Origin: Pezizomycotina sp. ARF18
Taxonomy: Eukaryota; Ascomycota
Reading direction: 5' to 3'
DNA length: 64,000 nt
Assembly (NCBI GenBank): GCA_002224055.1
Contig: AZLU01000037.1
Span: forward strand, 180,010 to 244,009
The position numbers and the translations under genes are program-made. Below are positions 1 through 13,040 of this stretch, piece after piece (position 1 is the first letter of the stretch; each line of letters starts with the position of its first letter). Under the pieces are notes generated by a model. The model searched no databases. It had not been told where the DNA came from and saw nothing but the letters and a program-made list of their open reading frames with translations.

Positions 1-141
1 AACAGCGAAATCAAGGAATCGAGGACGATGTATCCTCGGCGGCTACCACAGCTATAAGGTCCCGAGTGGGCGAGGGGTTTCTTCGTTGCACTAAAACACA
101 ACCTGTCTACGAAGCAAGGAGTATGGAGGGCGAAATCGAAT

Positions 142-2895
142 ATGGACGTCAGCTTCTACACATTTGAGGAGCACGCGTCGCGTTGCGAAGCCTGCTGCGA
201 TCCCTTCATACCATTGACAAGGGCGGGCGGTTATGCAGGCATGGACACATGCTTGCTGAGAGAGTGGTCCGGGCCGTCGACGAATGGGCGAATGTTGCAC
301 GCCAAAAGAAAGGGGAAGTGGGCTTTCGCTTTTATCGACGTGCCGTGGGTTATCAGAGCGTTAAGAGGCTGCTCAGGCCGTGGACCGAGGCGAAATGTTG
401 GAAACTCTTAAGAGCCGGAAAACGGTGCCCAAGATTATGACCCTTTCACCCATCCTGAAGAGATTTACCACATCCCAGGACAAGAATCGGACAGGAAGAT
501 CAGAAGTCCTCCAAGCGGCTCTTTTTTATCGGTTCCCGAGGTCTCAATACGGTCACGAATCGAGTAGTAATGCCTCAGCTTCTTGTGGAAGGGCCAGGAT
601 CCACCGGATCGTGGGACAGGAGGCCAGGGTCATTCAAAGCTTAGATTTTACTCCAGAGCAATTTTCAATAAACTCGATTCCAAGCACAGAGCGGCCGTAG
701 CAGCCGAAGATTTAATGAGTTCGTCAACGATCTCGGTAACCCTACCGAGATCATCTTCTCCGCCTTAGAGGTTTTGATCGATGTTTTGTCTGACGGCAAC
801 AGGCTACCTGACTCTATACGCAAAGTTTACTGTCTGCTTCACCTCGCTATTGCGATGCAAGAGTCCTCGTACAGTAGACGAGTCAAAGGTGACTTGTTGG
901 ACGAGATCAAGCCGAGTTCCCTCTTTGGAGGAAAGTTTACAACTCGAGGAAGAAAGGGTTCTTTTCGACGAAATCTTCGCTGCTATATGGGAAGAGGAAC
1001 CACCCATATGGAATCTCTTGGGACGGGTAGATCTTTCGAAAAAAAAGGTCATGAGAACTATGAATACATTCCTTGCCGGTACGTATTTCAGCCTGCACAA
1101 ATGGGGAAACGGCAACCAACCTTTCCTCGAACAAGAAAATGTCTCTGTATTTCCACTGACACTCAGCTCCTTAGCAAACCGAAACGTCGCGTTCGCGTTC
1201 ATGGATTCCTCAGCGAGCGAACCGATGATTACTACTCCCAAGAGCGGAAGTGGGAGATGTCACACCTGAGAGAGCTCAGCCAACGCGTTGCTTACGTCCC
1301 ACTACAACTTTGTACAACAGGCTGAAAACCTGTGATAAATAGGCTGCTGTCTGATGACACACGGCCTTTCCATTGGTTTGTCAAGCAAGTACGAGATCAG
1401 TTGAACTCAGGATGGATCGGTACTGTGCACTGCCTGGAGACCATGCTTGTTTCTTTCGCTAGGGTACGCTGTTCTTTTTCCTTCCCTGTCATTTCGAATT
1501 AGTAGCAAGCGGTATTTACTGACTTGTTTCTTACGACAGATTCCGGATTGCACTGTTGAGGAGTACCTCTGGTTTTGCGCCGCCGTCTTCAGACTCTGCA
1601 CACAGCTTTCCAAGAAGGTCGAGTCCTACAGACGCTATATTCAAAAGCCTAGCCTAAGCTATGGGGATCACTACCTCGACAAACGGACCGCGGACGAGAG
1701 GCTATGGTTCCCAGAAGAACCGACCGTTGCCGACGAAGATACGGATATGTACTTTGATGACGAGGAAGACCTCTACCGTAGGCCGCAAGAGCCCGTGACT
1801 GTAGCGCTGAAATCCAGGACGAGGCTAGCTCCCTCACTGCCGATGATGCGTCAACATCTCAGCCGCAACTTCAGGAAATTTTTCAGCAGCAGCACAGCTA
1901 TAATCGTATCCGCAGCTACAGCGATATTAATCCTCGCTCCGCCCGCGCTTTAGCATCGACGTCGAGGATGTAGATCTTGGTCAAGACCTTTCCCCGATGG
2001 ATGGCCCTTACGTCGCCGGATCCATCTTGAACCAACTCATCCCGATCATGACAGACTACGATTTTGAGAGCGGCAGCGCGACCTCACCGACGCGTCATTC
2101 ACCGTGGACATCGCCGTCACCCAGAGCAACTCACACCCAGAGCCCTCTTCCACCCGATTTGACAGACGCATTTGCCAGCTCAACCCTATCGCCAACACAG
2201 CGCAACCCTTACGGGTATGAGACGCTGCGGACACCCAGCCTTGACGCACCGGCGTTTTTGGATCCCTGGCGAGCTTCAACCCGTCTGTTGCAGGTGTTGG
2301 AAAATATCTTACCCACGAGCCTTTCAACAAATATGCCCAACGTTTCCGTCACGACGTCCAACCTCAGGCAGCCCTTACCTTGAAAGTCCCTTCAGCATGG
2401 CTCCAGATGGCTCCCTTTTCGCTACGTCGCCCGTCCTCCCGACCCCAACCTCCGCGACTTCGATCTCGCCGTCGACTCACCTGCCCGCTCCGCTCCCAGG
2501 ACAACTGATGCGCAAGCGCCGCCGCCAGCGCTCTGACCCCATGCCGAAGACGAAGACCGAAGGCGAGGAGGAGCCTCCCACGGCCAAGAAATCCAAGAGC
2601 GGCGACTCTGCCGGCTCATCTTCCCGCCGGAAGTCGTCTGCTGCTGGCGGAGAAGAAGGGAGAACCGGAAGACGGCCATCGCAGAAGACCTACGACTGCG
2701 ATCTGTGCGGCGCGCGTATCAACGGCCCAAGATGAACTTTGACAGGCACGTCCTGTCCATACATGGCCCCAACAGGAGATTAAGTGCCCCTGGCCTGGCT
2801 GCGACGTTTCCATGAAGGCGGCCAGGAGCGATAACATGCGGACGCACATGAAGAGGCACGAGCAAAGGGAAAAGGGCGGGCTTCCACCGAAATAG
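142..2895 (+). CDS. C2H2 zinc-finger protein with N-terminal Cys/His knuckle
   Basis: Probable nuclear DNA-binding protein of about 890 residues. The N-terminus (from ATG 142) has a C-x2-C pair in SRCEACCDPF followed by GGRLCRHGHMLAERV, a Cys/His pattern seen in small fungal proteins. A Ser/Pro-rich linker comes next, then a helical region (NEFVNDLGNPTEIIFSALEV, near 705-765). An intron at 1464-1539 (GTACGC...TTACTGAC...CGACAG) joins ETMLVSFAR to IPDCTVEEYLW, which supports one gene. An acidic, Ser/Pro-rich stretch leads into two C-terminal C2H2 fingers (about 2694-2870): C-x2-C-x12-H-x4-H, then C-x4-C-x12-H-x3-H. The stop is at 2893-2895. Seen: several frame changes. Two fall inside the fingers at C runs 2726-2728 and 2767-2770, where one extra C restores both motifs. 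Inferred: a transcription factor with unknown targets. An alternative is that 142-567 is a separate short gene, but its stop overlaps the next ATG, which would be odd in a fungus. Confidence 0.7.
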
Positions 2896-5016
2896 TTCTC
2901 TTCATAGCTCAGAGAAAAATAATGCGTGTCATTCTCGCTGACATTGTCATAGTGATCCAAATTGTCACCCAAATTTTTTTTTTCCTTTTCTTTCCAGTTT
3001 TGTTCTGATTGTACTCTTTTACTCATTCGATACTCCTGTTCATGCCTGACCAATTTCGTTCATATCTTTCCTTTCCTCATTTTTTTTTTTTTTTCTCTTT
3101 TCCTTTCCGGTGCAAAGCTTTTCGACTCCTTCCTCCTGGTGCATTTTCTGGTCACTCCTTTTCACGGTTGTTCCCTCGATGAATCTCTCAACGCCCTTCC
3201 AATTTTTCTTTTGTATTATCTATTTATTATTTTTTGCTAAGTTTCGCATATGTTCTCGTCTTTCCTTTGGCTCCACGTTGCTTTTTCTTTTTTCTACAAA
3301 AAAAAAAAACATTTTTTTGGTGAGTATTTCAGAGAGCATAGCTTGGTCTTGTCATCGCATCGCGTGGTCGTATTGTATATCCATGTACTGTTTACTGTTT
3401 AATTGTTTAATGGTTTAATGCTTAATTTCCTTTGTATAGTCCCGTTTCCGTTCCGTTTTTCGTTCCCATCATAACCAGTATGATTTCCTTCCATCCTACT
3501 CATTTTTCTTCTCACGTTCTCGTTTGAATTCTCAGGTACTTCTTTCCTCTTTTCCGCTGTTGTACTTTTCCTAATTTCTCTTCCACTTTGTATCTTATCT
3601 CTTCTTATGTATCATTTCTTCCCCATTTCTCCTACGGTATCATTCGATCTCATACTTTCGTCCCTTCTCTTATATATCCTTACCTACCTATATCACAAAA
3701 AGTTTCTTATTATTTCTGGTTCATATCGTATGTTTATCCAGCTGACAGTGTCACACAGATAGATTCTTCCTCCTTACTTGGCTTCTTTGTGTGTAATTTC
3801 TAGTCGTTAATGTCTTCTCATATATCTTATTCCCTTTTTCCCTTTTTCCTTTCTTTGTATCTATTTTTAACAACAGGATTTCGGTATAACATATTCTTTT
3901 TTTTTTTTTTTCTCAGTTAAGTGCAATGTTTTTTTTTTTATGTTTTTAGTTACAAACGGTTTAAAGGTAACATGTACTGTTTGGTTTATATAGTATAGAA
4001 CGGGGTCAAAGGCAGGGTTTTCCAGATTTTAGTTTACTATTTCACTCTTAGCGGTTCTTTTTTTTTTCTTTCTTATATATATATGTTACGCTCGATAGGT
4101 TTTTTGCTATATAGTCGTTTTGATATAGGTATATTATTTCAAATTGAAACTGGTAGCTCTTTTTTTTTGATTATTTACAAACATAACATACTTATTTGAT
4201 ATATCTTCGAATTAATCAGCGACCGATAAAACGCTGTCGTTCAATAACGTGAACCTGTGAAAATACTAGTGCTGCTTGCATAATACGTAGGTATATATAT
4301 ATATATATCGAAACAAGTTGAACTATAACATCGATCACGGCACTTTACTAGAGAAACCTATATCATTAAAAGAATGACTTTATTTTGGACACCCCCCCCC
4401 CTTTTTTTTTTTTTTTTAATTTGGAAAAAAAAAAATAAAAAAATCTGCATAGACCTTTGCTATGACTATTCGATTTTATACTAAGTAGATATAAGGGAGC
4501 GTATATGAAGTGAAGAAGATGGATACATTGCGACCAACATATAAGATAGAGATGTTCCCTTTTCCTTTTTGCCAGAAGAAGTAAAAAAGTGTTTCGTCGT
4601 GTTTTTTTTTTTTTTTTTTTTTCGTGAGAGTCCAATGCAGATATAGATACGAAATGGGTGATAGGATTCGAACGGGGGGGGGATATCGATCCCAATAAGC
4701 AGGAAAGAATCTCTGCGATACAGTAATATGGAAAATACCGTGAAGTAACTGAAATGAATAGCAGGGAAAAGGACCTGAATATAGTGTGCCCTTGAAGTTA
4801 AATAGCAAAAAAAGATAAAAAACTAAACAAGAAATAGGAAAAAAAAAAATGAAAAAAAAGGAAAGTCCGCGCTATGCTATGCCTATCAAGAAAAATTATC
4901 ACAAACAACAACAAAAAAAACAAATGAAAAAAAAGATGCCCTTTTTTTTTCCCCCAAAAATAACATAAACAGTGTCGCTTTATTTACAATTCACTACTCG
5001 ACTTCCCTCCATTCTA
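2896..5016. other. Convergent intergenic region, T-rich then A-rich
   Basis: This lies between two converging genes and should hold both 3' UTRs. The left part is pyrimidine-rich on + with many T runs; the right part has A runs and a C9/T16 junction near 4391-4417. Short open frames here are low-complexity translations of these tracts. No RNA gene or conserved domain was seen. Confidence 0.6.
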
Positions 5017-7564
5017 CTACGACGCCTTCATCATCTCCTGCGTCTGCATCGTATACCTCCCACCGTTCATCGTCACGCTACCAAGCCCACCAGCCGGCGG
5101 AACAAACTTCTTCGCTACCGGCGGCGGGGCGGGAACAACGACCATATTCGGCGCAGCGGTAGTGTACACCGTCGGCACGGTAATATTCGTCGTCCCGCTC
5201 ATGAAGCTCCACGCTCCGGGACTCTTCGGCGGCATGCCGGGGCTCATCATGATCCTCGGCGGTCCGTTGTCGATCGCGAAGGGTACCTCGGCGGAGCGGT
5301 CGGAGTGCTCGCTGTCGCGGCGGAGGGATTTGTTGCGCGATACCATGGAGTCGAAGCCGGATTTACGCTTGCTACTACCGCTGTTGTTTAATGATGAGCA
5401 GGACTGCTTTTCTTCCATGGGCGGCAGGTCGGGTATGGAGGATGCGTTGGATATGTTGGAGTTTAGCGAGTCGGCGGATACGACGTGCGTGAGGATGCTC
5501 TTGCGGGGTCGGTTATTCCCCGCGAAGAGCGCGGGGATGACTGGGACGGCGGGGACGTTGTCTAGCTTCATCGTCATCTGGCGGGTTTTATTCGGCGGCA
5601 ACGTCGGCGTGCTATTACCGTTTGGACCGCCGGCGGATACTGGGCTCGCTTCGAAGTGCACGTCGTAGAACGACTGCGGGTACATCGAGTCGTGCGCGTA
5701 CAGACGGACTCCGCGTCCGTATCGTGGACGAAGGACTTGTACATCAGCGCCGGATCGCCGACGGTCGTAGCGTGCGAGATGGTAGACATGCGTTTTTTCA
5801 GCGTCGACGTCGAAGGACCACGTCGAGTTTCCGGGGTGCATGTAGAAGTCGTTGCCACCGGGCGTCGGCGGCTCCGGAGCAGGCGGTGGGACGGGCTTGT
5901 TCGCGTCGAGAGGGGACATTGGTGTAATCGGCGTCATGTCGTCTTCGAGCTCGAACGTCGTATTACGGTAATCGCGCGTCGAAGGCGGCGTCAGTCCCGA
6001 CAGTGAAGTGTGGACTTGTAAATGCTGTTACTGCCCGCGTTATTATTATTGTTGGCTTTCGGCACGCCGATCTTAATACCCAATGCGGAACCGCGGGCAC
6101 CTGCGGCGTGCTCTGCGCGGTCATGGGTAGGCGACGGAGCTCTGCGTGGCGTTCCGCTGCGACGCGCCGACGATGTTTGTTACTTTGATCGGTAGCGTTT
6201 GCCCGTCGCCATGGTGCGGACGGAGCGCTCGGAGGCGATGGAGGAGTGGATGCTGGACGAGACGCTGGTGTCGCTGCCGAAGCTTCGGACGCGCTCGAGC
6301 TCGCCTTGGTACGGTAACCGCGTCTGCGAGACGTCGTTGTAGCTCGGGTTGGAGTTCGTCCGCTTGTGGCCCTTCGGACGCGTGGAGACCGACGCCGCCG
6401 AGGATGCGGTCCTCGGGGGAGCTGTTGTTGTTCCGGGAACGTACGATTCCGATGAGGTCACCATCGGCGTTAAACCGAAGCCGTTGACGGGTTGCTGCTG
6501 GTTCGGGAAAGTCGGCGAGAGCATGGAAGCGCCGATGTGCAGCGAGGGAAGTTGCGGTGTTTCACCGTGTACGTGCAGGCGGCCGCGGCGGGTTGCCTCC
6601 TCTTCGTCTCTGGTGCGCTGAGTTCCAGGTCTGATGCTGGGAGCATTCGACTGATAACCCATCGGACCCTGCGCCTGATTCGGAGCTTCGTTGTTGCTGC
6701 GGCTGCTCTTCCTGCTGTGGCTATCCAGCAGCTCGTGGTGCACCGGACAATTCTGGTTCGAGCTCGACGACGCGGGTAGGGCACCGTGCATGACCGCACC
6801 GCCCGTAGCCGAAGATCCGTTGATAACCTGCTCGTTCGGGTTGAAGCCGATGACGAGGTCCGTCGACATGGACTGCTTCTGGTTGGAAATGCTCGACGCC
6901 ATGCGCATGTGGCTCGGGTGCACGTTCTGCGTTCCCGACATTAAGCTCGTCTCCGGCATCCGCTTGAAGGATTTAACGCGGGACTGCTTCCGGCGGCCCC
7001 AGAGGCACTTGAATAGGTACATCAACAGTGCACCGATGATGATTCCGGGGATGATACCCACGGCAACCGCACGTCCCGGAAACGCATTTGACTTGCTCGA
7101 GTTTGACCCGGCGGGAGCGATGACGAGGCTACCGTTCGTCGGTGGCTTTAGGCTACCCTCGAAGTTGGACGGCCAGAATTGAGCGTCCATCTGGCACCCG
7201 ATCGGCGAGCACAGGTAATCCTGCGGGCAACATTTCCCCGCCGCCGCACCGGTCGTGCAGTGCGTCCCGTTGATAACTCCCGAAGTCCCGCAGTCGACCG
7301 CCTGCACGATCCTGCAGTCGCTACCCTCGGGGCAGCATGATACCTGCGTATTATTCCCCAGTCCCGTGCAGAAGTTATTGAACGGGCAGCAAAAGTCCGT
7401 AAGGCCGTTCTGCCGGCACGACCCGAAGCCCGAGGGACACACGGACTCGCGCTTCCTCAGGCCTAACGAGTGGCCCTCCGAAACCCTCTGCCGAACACCA
7501 TCGTCGGCGACGCTCGCGCCGCTAGCGAGTTCAGCAGGACTGTTAATAGTAATATTATCGTCAT
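5017..7564 (-). CDS. Type I membrane protein: Cys-rich ectodomain, long disordered tail
   Basis: Predicted plasma-membrane or cell-wall-facing protein of about 850 residues. The chosen start (7564) gives a signal peptide, MTIILLLTVLLNSLAARA. The ectodomain that follows has about 14 cysteines, including CC pairs (FCCP, SCCPEG, KCCPQD) and N-glycosylation sites (NGT, NGS, NSS). One membrane helix (VGIIPGIIIGALLMYLF, about 7005-7067) is followed by a basic stop-transfer stretch (GRRKQSR) and then a cytosolic tail of over 600 residues rich in Ser, Pro, Asn and Gln. The tail crosses 5940-6180 in changing frames: VTNIVGASQRNATQSS, then ALGIKIGVPKANNNNN, then TRDYRNTTFELEDDMTPI. This is why I join the two large open stretches into one gene. 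Known: fungi carry many such Cys-rich/TM/disordered-tail proteins, mostly unstudied. Inferred: surface sensing or wall contact. No kinase or enzyme domain is visible. Confidence 0.65.
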
Positions 7565-8127
7565 TGTCGATGTGGAAAAAAAGGCATTGTTTGTTGTGAT
7601 TGTCGTTCTTGTTGTTGTTATTGAAGGCATAGTTTGATAATATATAACGGCGGACCGAACTTATAAGAAAAAAAGAATAAAAAGGATATAAGAGGGCGAA
7701 GCGAAATCAATCGTTCCAAACCCAAACGCACTGCGGATGTTTTGTGTTTTTTTTTTTTTTTTTCGTTTTCGAATATATATATATCAACTATCGAACCAGG
7801 CTAGCTGGGGTGACTCGAAGTTGAAATACTGGTAAGAACGCTATATATCTCTTATATATATGACTGTTGCTTTCCTATGTTTGACTTTCTCTTTAATTCT
7901 CCTAGATTGATTTAGGGACCAATGATATATTCAGGATCGAAAAGCTTTTTGAGGTTTTCGTATTCGGGATATCAAGAAATAGTCGTCGCGTGTACCTGAG
8001 GAGATCTTTGTTGTCGTTGAAGAAAGGTGAACGTAAGGTATATATCACAGCCTCAAAAGAGATATGCGGAAAAACGTTAAAAAAAAAGAAAATCGTGAAA
8101 TCAAAAAAACAACACCCTATGCAATGC

Positions 8128-8132
<5 letters not shown>

Positions 8133-8164
<32 letters not shown>
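8133..8164. repeat. Poly(A) tract, 32 bp
   Basis: Uninterrupted A run on +. It may be a transposon tail or a neutral tract; no target-site duplication was recognised. Confidence 0.8.
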
Positions 8165-8166
<2 letters not shown>

Positions 8167-8447
8167 GAAAAATGAAGAACAAGAACTAACAAAGGAAATG
8201 TTAAAGATTATTACAGAAGAAATGTAGAGAAGAGAAAAGAAGGAGAGAGAAGAAAAGCAAGAGGTTAAGAGGGAAAAATGGGCACCCTCTGGATAATATC
8301 CGAAAATCGTGGTGACAAGCAGCTCCCATGTTTTCTTTTTGGCGGACAAGTATTGTATACGTCAGAACACACAACTCAGCTCACCCCGTTTCCAGAGCCG
8401 CTGGTTACCCAAAATACACTTACTCATTTGTCTGAAATAGATATGAA

Positions 8448-8497
8448 CCATACCTATACCCATACCTATACCCATACCCATACAACATCCCATACCA
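8448..8497. repeat. Short tandem array of CCATAC / CTATAC hexamers
   Basis: About eight imperfect hexamer units alternating CCATAC and CTATAC. It is too short and too irregular for a telomere and does not match TTAGGG. Confidence 0.8.
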
Positions 8498-10989
8498 TAT
8501 TATATTTTTAACTTATTTCTCAAATTAAACGTACCGAAATGGTATGTGGTATGTTTTGCTGTTTGTTATTTAATAAGGCTGCTAATCTTCAAAGGTGCAT
8601 ACTAAGGCGAAAGAGAAACACGTATTATACTATAATAAGGCTCACTTTGCGGTAGTTTCAGTCGCGAGAAACTATCTCCCGCAGAGCTCATGCCATTCGC
8701 GATATAGCGTTTTGGTTAGCTTCGTGAGGAATGGGGCATCTATTGGGTGCTGTGTTCTCGAATCACGGGACCTCGTGGAGGTTGATGGAAGCTTTGAGTC
8801 ATGATTGGCTGTCGTTGACTTCAAACTAATGCTCGCCCAGAAAGCCTTTTCTCCCCCCTCGCGTCCTCTAGCGTCCTCTGATTCACGTTATTTTGGCCCC
8901 TCCCACGGAAGGAAGCTTGGCCTGTAAATGGGTATAAGGTAAACAAAGGGTATTGTACGACCTCTCATATAGCCTAATAGCGGAATAAAGTTTATTATAG
9001 CAAATCCGCAATCTTGCTTGGGGTTATTAGAATTGCTCAAATAATTTTTCCTGGGACGCGTAGAAGGGAAAAACCTCCGGACCCCGGAGCTCTTTTTTGT
9101 TCACCGAAGGGGGAAAGTCCAATAGGTACGCTACCGGAGCTTTCTAGCCAATCGTTATCGACGTAGGTTTTGTCCAGCGCTGCTGTCGCTCTCGCTTTCC
9201 TAAATAACCGAAGAAATCTATGGGTCAAAGAAGAGGAACGAGTGGACATGAACGGAAGGTGGAATGTTCGCTAATAGTGGAGTCTTTCGATTGTTGGTGG
9301 TGACTGTGAGTGGTCGTCATTCCTCTCCTCTCTCTCAATTGCGGGGTTTATTGGCGTTGTGTCTTTCTTTTTCTCTTCCCTGTTTTTATTTTTGGCAACG
9401 AACCACTCAGCGCTTAAAAAGATTTGTACTTGACCAATGAGAACTGTTTATCAGCACTTTCGCGCCCGACACCAAATTAACAAAGCAATAAATAGAAATT
9501 GGAGAAAATCGAGAGCTGTTCGAAAGAGAAAGAGAAAGAGCAATAAAAGAAGTAAAATGAATTAATACAATAATAGGCTAAACTGGACCATCTTAGCGTT
9601 GATTTCTAGGGCTTCTCCGAGAACTTGCTTGATTACTTTTAGGTAAGCAGGAGTTGGTCAAGCGATTGATTTTTTCCTTTTCCGTTCTGACTTCTGATCC
9701 TCCTTTCCCTCGATGGCGACTTTGAACATCCCGGTTAACTTTGAGCCTCACGTACGCCTTACACCTCCCCCGGCGGTTCTGTCAATATTCCCATTGGACG
9801 CCTGTCACACCCGGAAAATACTTTTCGACATTGCCGACACTGTATATCAAATATCAAACTGCCTGATCAAATATGATCAAGTAAAAGTTTTCTCGATTAT
9901 ATACTTTTCTTTGCTTGTTACCTTAAACCTCTCAACGGTATATACCGTCTCTTATCCTCTCGCTTAGATATTTTTATCGGTGGAGGAAGACTAGACAGGA
10001 CTAGACTTAAGCTGTATTGTCTCACGTCCTACCTTTTTATAGCTGTTATAACGCGATCGGCAATGTGACCATCTTTTCTCACGGCTGAAGCCTTTCGGCG
10101 ATATTTTTTTTTTTTTTTTTTACGATATGTGGATATGTGAAGTTTGTATACGAAAAGCACATGAACAAGCGCTTTGTTTCTTATCGTTTCCCGCTTACTG
10201 TTTTATTTTTTTTTACCTGCGATCGTCTCTTTAATTATAGGGTAAGGTACTTTCTTCTTAACTGCTTTCATATATACCGGAGAAGCGCCCGGCTGGTAAA
10301 TAATAATAAAACTTTTGATCAGAGGCTTACGCTACGAGGCTTACAGATAGAAAAAAAATTTACAACTGCTTATCACAATAACGCCTGAGCGAAGCAGGAA
10401 GGTATACAACAACTATGCAAGCCATCGATGATAAGTTTTGATAACAAGCTGCAAGTTCATTAATCTTGCGTTCGAAACTGGGATTACACGAGAGTGGGAA
10501 ATGTTCGTTCTTTTTTTTTTTTTATTTTTTTTTTCCTGTTCGGAGAGACATTGCGGGGTGCGTTATTGGTCTATCGCGCTGCATCCGCGAAGTAGGATAT
10601 GGAGGTTTGGAGGTTTTTCCGGCCCAGAACCACAAAAAATTCCTCAGGCCTCAGACATCAGAAACGTGGGTTCTACGAAAGAAAACAGAAGTGCAAACTT
10701 AAAAGAGTCCATTCTACTGGAAGATACAAGCATTCTGTGGTTGCTGTATCTACTAGGATGCAGCAGACGTTTTTTAGGACATAGACAAGGGCAAGGAAGT
10801 TTTTAGTGTTCCATTCCCAAACTTTGTTTTTTTTCTTTCTCACGATAGTTGGATACTTACTCACTCTTAAGATTGTGTTGTTCTTGATCAAAAAGATGAG
10901 GGCTACAGCCTGCAGGAAGATCTAGGTATTTTCGCGAAAAGGAGGGTGGCTTCGTGATATGTCTGGTTGAAAACGGCTTCAACCGAAAA

Positions 10990-11021
10990 AGAAAGAGAGA
11001 AAGAGAGAAAGAGAGAAAGAA
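10990..11021. repeat. GAAAGAGA microsatellite
   Basis: A purine-only octamer repeated about four times on the + strand. Confidence 0.8.
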
Positions 11022-12335
11022 CCCCCCAAAAAAAGGGTTCAGGGATTAAAGGGGTGCGCGCGCTTCGACCCTTGCGTGCATATGCCGGGCGACGGTCTAA
11101 GCCTTTCGTGGTTAGGTCGAATCTTTGCTTTTGGACGTCTTATCGATGAAACCGACCCTCCTTCTTTGGAATTTTTAGTGCTGTATATTTTTTGTTTCCG
11201 CTATGATCTCTTTTAGATTTTTTTTTAATATCACAAGGACCTTTTGATGGCTTGCGCGAGTTGCAGATGATGGGCTCTGAAGGTGGGGCATCTATCCTCC
11301 TAAACCATCTTTGGACAATAAGAGAGGACTCTAGACTGTTGTCGGTATATAAGATGGGGGTGAGAAAAAATATACGAAGTTTTCTATATACGTTTGAGTG
11401 GTGCGATAAGTTCCCCCTTCCTATTTCAATATACATTATTGGTTGGTAAACGTCTTCATTTCGTTATCGATGGCGAAGAGAAAAAGGAGAGAGAAAGTAC
11501 TTAAGTAAGTATTATAGAGAAAAAAAGAAAAGAAAAAGGTACCAGACAATAGCAACAGACTTCCTTTTTTTTTTTTTTTTTATAATTCTCGCTCGCTTGA
11601 GGCAATAGAGCGACGACTTGCATGTAATTACAGAAGAGATACTTTCACGACGTATCTTTTTACTCTTTCTCATCCGTCCTGTCCTTTTCTCCCTTATCCG
11701 CCCAACGGACTGGACCCACTCCACCATCACCGTTTGCATCCCAAGTACGGCTGGCCGATCGTCCGGAGTGAAAAGGAGGGAGAGAATATAGGAGAACATA
11801 GAGACTCAAGATATTGCCCCGTAAATCAGAAAAAAAAATTATATATCACCATCCCTTGCCGCCGACCCTTTCTTAATTTCTATATACTGGCTTCAGAGTA
11901 TTAACTGTTTTTTTTTTATCTCCCTCTCTCTATTGTTTCTTTGTGTTGTGTTTCCATTGTTTCTATCGTTTCTTCATATCATCTCCTAATCTTCACTTCA
12001 TTTCATCGCCATACTCTCGGGGGTCTCTTTGACTAGAAATACCTCTTTCGACAATCTAATCCATTAATATCCAAACGCGAAACAAAAGAATCCCTTTTTA
12101 TTTCGAAATCAAAGAGAAATCGATTCGGCCCGGTGCCTTATACCCGAAGCACTTTTTTTTAAACAATCAAAAAGCCCAGGATATTCCTTTCATCTTGGAC
12201 GATTTTCTTCACTATTTGCAAAAAAAAAAAAAATCACGTATAGCTCAGGTCTATATATCCATCTCTCTCTCTCTCTCTCTTTCTAATAAAGAAATTTTTC
12301 GATCAAATAATATAAGCAGATTTTTATTTTCGCAG

Positions 12336-12833
12336 GTAAGACTTTAAATTTTCTTGTGCCGTATTCCCTTTGTCATTGGCTGGTCTATTTTTGGTGTGTG
12401 GTCGGGGACGGTGTCAGTACCCGTTAGGCGCCACCACATTCCCGGCGCCTTCTAAAATTACCCTTCAGCGTCCTTCACTGCCAGTGGTGGGCGAAAATGG
12501 AGGGGAAGGAGGGGAGGGGGGAAGGCACGGCTATGGACTCCTTTATCACGGACTCCTTTCAGTCTTTCAAAGCCGCCTCCTCCTATCCTTTCGCCAATGA
12601 CACGCGTGCCCTTAACCGCGCACTAAGGGGGAAGGCTTCGTCCCGTTTTTTTTGAGGCGTTCCTTCCTTCCCTTCTCCTTTTAACAAACTGTTATTGCTA
12701 TTTCTTCACGATGTCTTAGCTATAAGATATGCATCGTGTATCAATAACAATTATATATATCAGTTCTTGCCTGATATTCTCTTGTCTTCTGGTCACCTGT
12801 TCTGACTTTTTATTCTTTTATCTTTTCCTACAG
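12336..12833 (+). other. Probable 5' leader intron of the 13 kb gene
   Basis: GTAAGA at 12336 follows CGCAG. The 3' end has a pyrimidine-rich tract with TTCTGACTT as a branch site, and TTTTCCTACAG ends at 12833. The stretch lies wholly upstream of ATG 13041, so it would be spliced from the 5' UTR. At about 498 nt it is long for a fungal intron, and it contains an incidental open frame at 12370-12600. Confidence 0.5.
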
Positions 12834-13040
12834 GACGATCCTTCACTCTGAGAGTATTTGATATTACTACCGATCCTGTCAATCTTCATCATATATCTCC
12901 TCTTAGTCTGATTAAACAACAATAATCTGTATACATCAACAACATTCACACACAACACTCAAAGACACTTTCATAGTAGTTTATACATATATCAGATTGA
13001 AAAAAAAAACACAGTAAACAAATTTGCAATATATATCAAA

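Larger units (their letters stand above)
7565..12335. other. Long gene-poor region between divergent genes
   Basis: This holds the promoter of the Cys-rich membrane protein on its left and the upstream region of the 13 kb gene on its right. It is full of A/T tracts, a CCATAC-type array, a GAAAGAGA array and a CT repeat just before the 5' leader intron (12262-12280). Open frames of 60-120 codons exist but show no domain, no codon bias and no splice context. A transcribed non-coding RNA cannot be excluded. Confidence 0.5.

Noticed and set aside
4655-4700. Antisense tRNA T-arm (GGATTCGAAC)
   Set aside because: No D-arm, anticodon arm or acceptor partner can be found within 120 bp on the minus strand, and the flank is a G9 run.
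8448-8497. Interstitial telomere repeat
   Set aside because: The CCATAC/CTATAC units do not match the fungal telomere TTAGGG/CCCTAA and the array is only about 50 bp.
9037-9249. Small minus-strand protein or U-snRNA with Sm-like site
   Set aside because: The 70-codon frame has no homologous feel and no splice context, and the AATTTTT motif alone is not evidence for an snRNA.
12370-12600. 76-codon + strand frame
   Set aside because: It lies wholly inside the probable 5' leader intron and is Gly-rich from a GGA-type tract.
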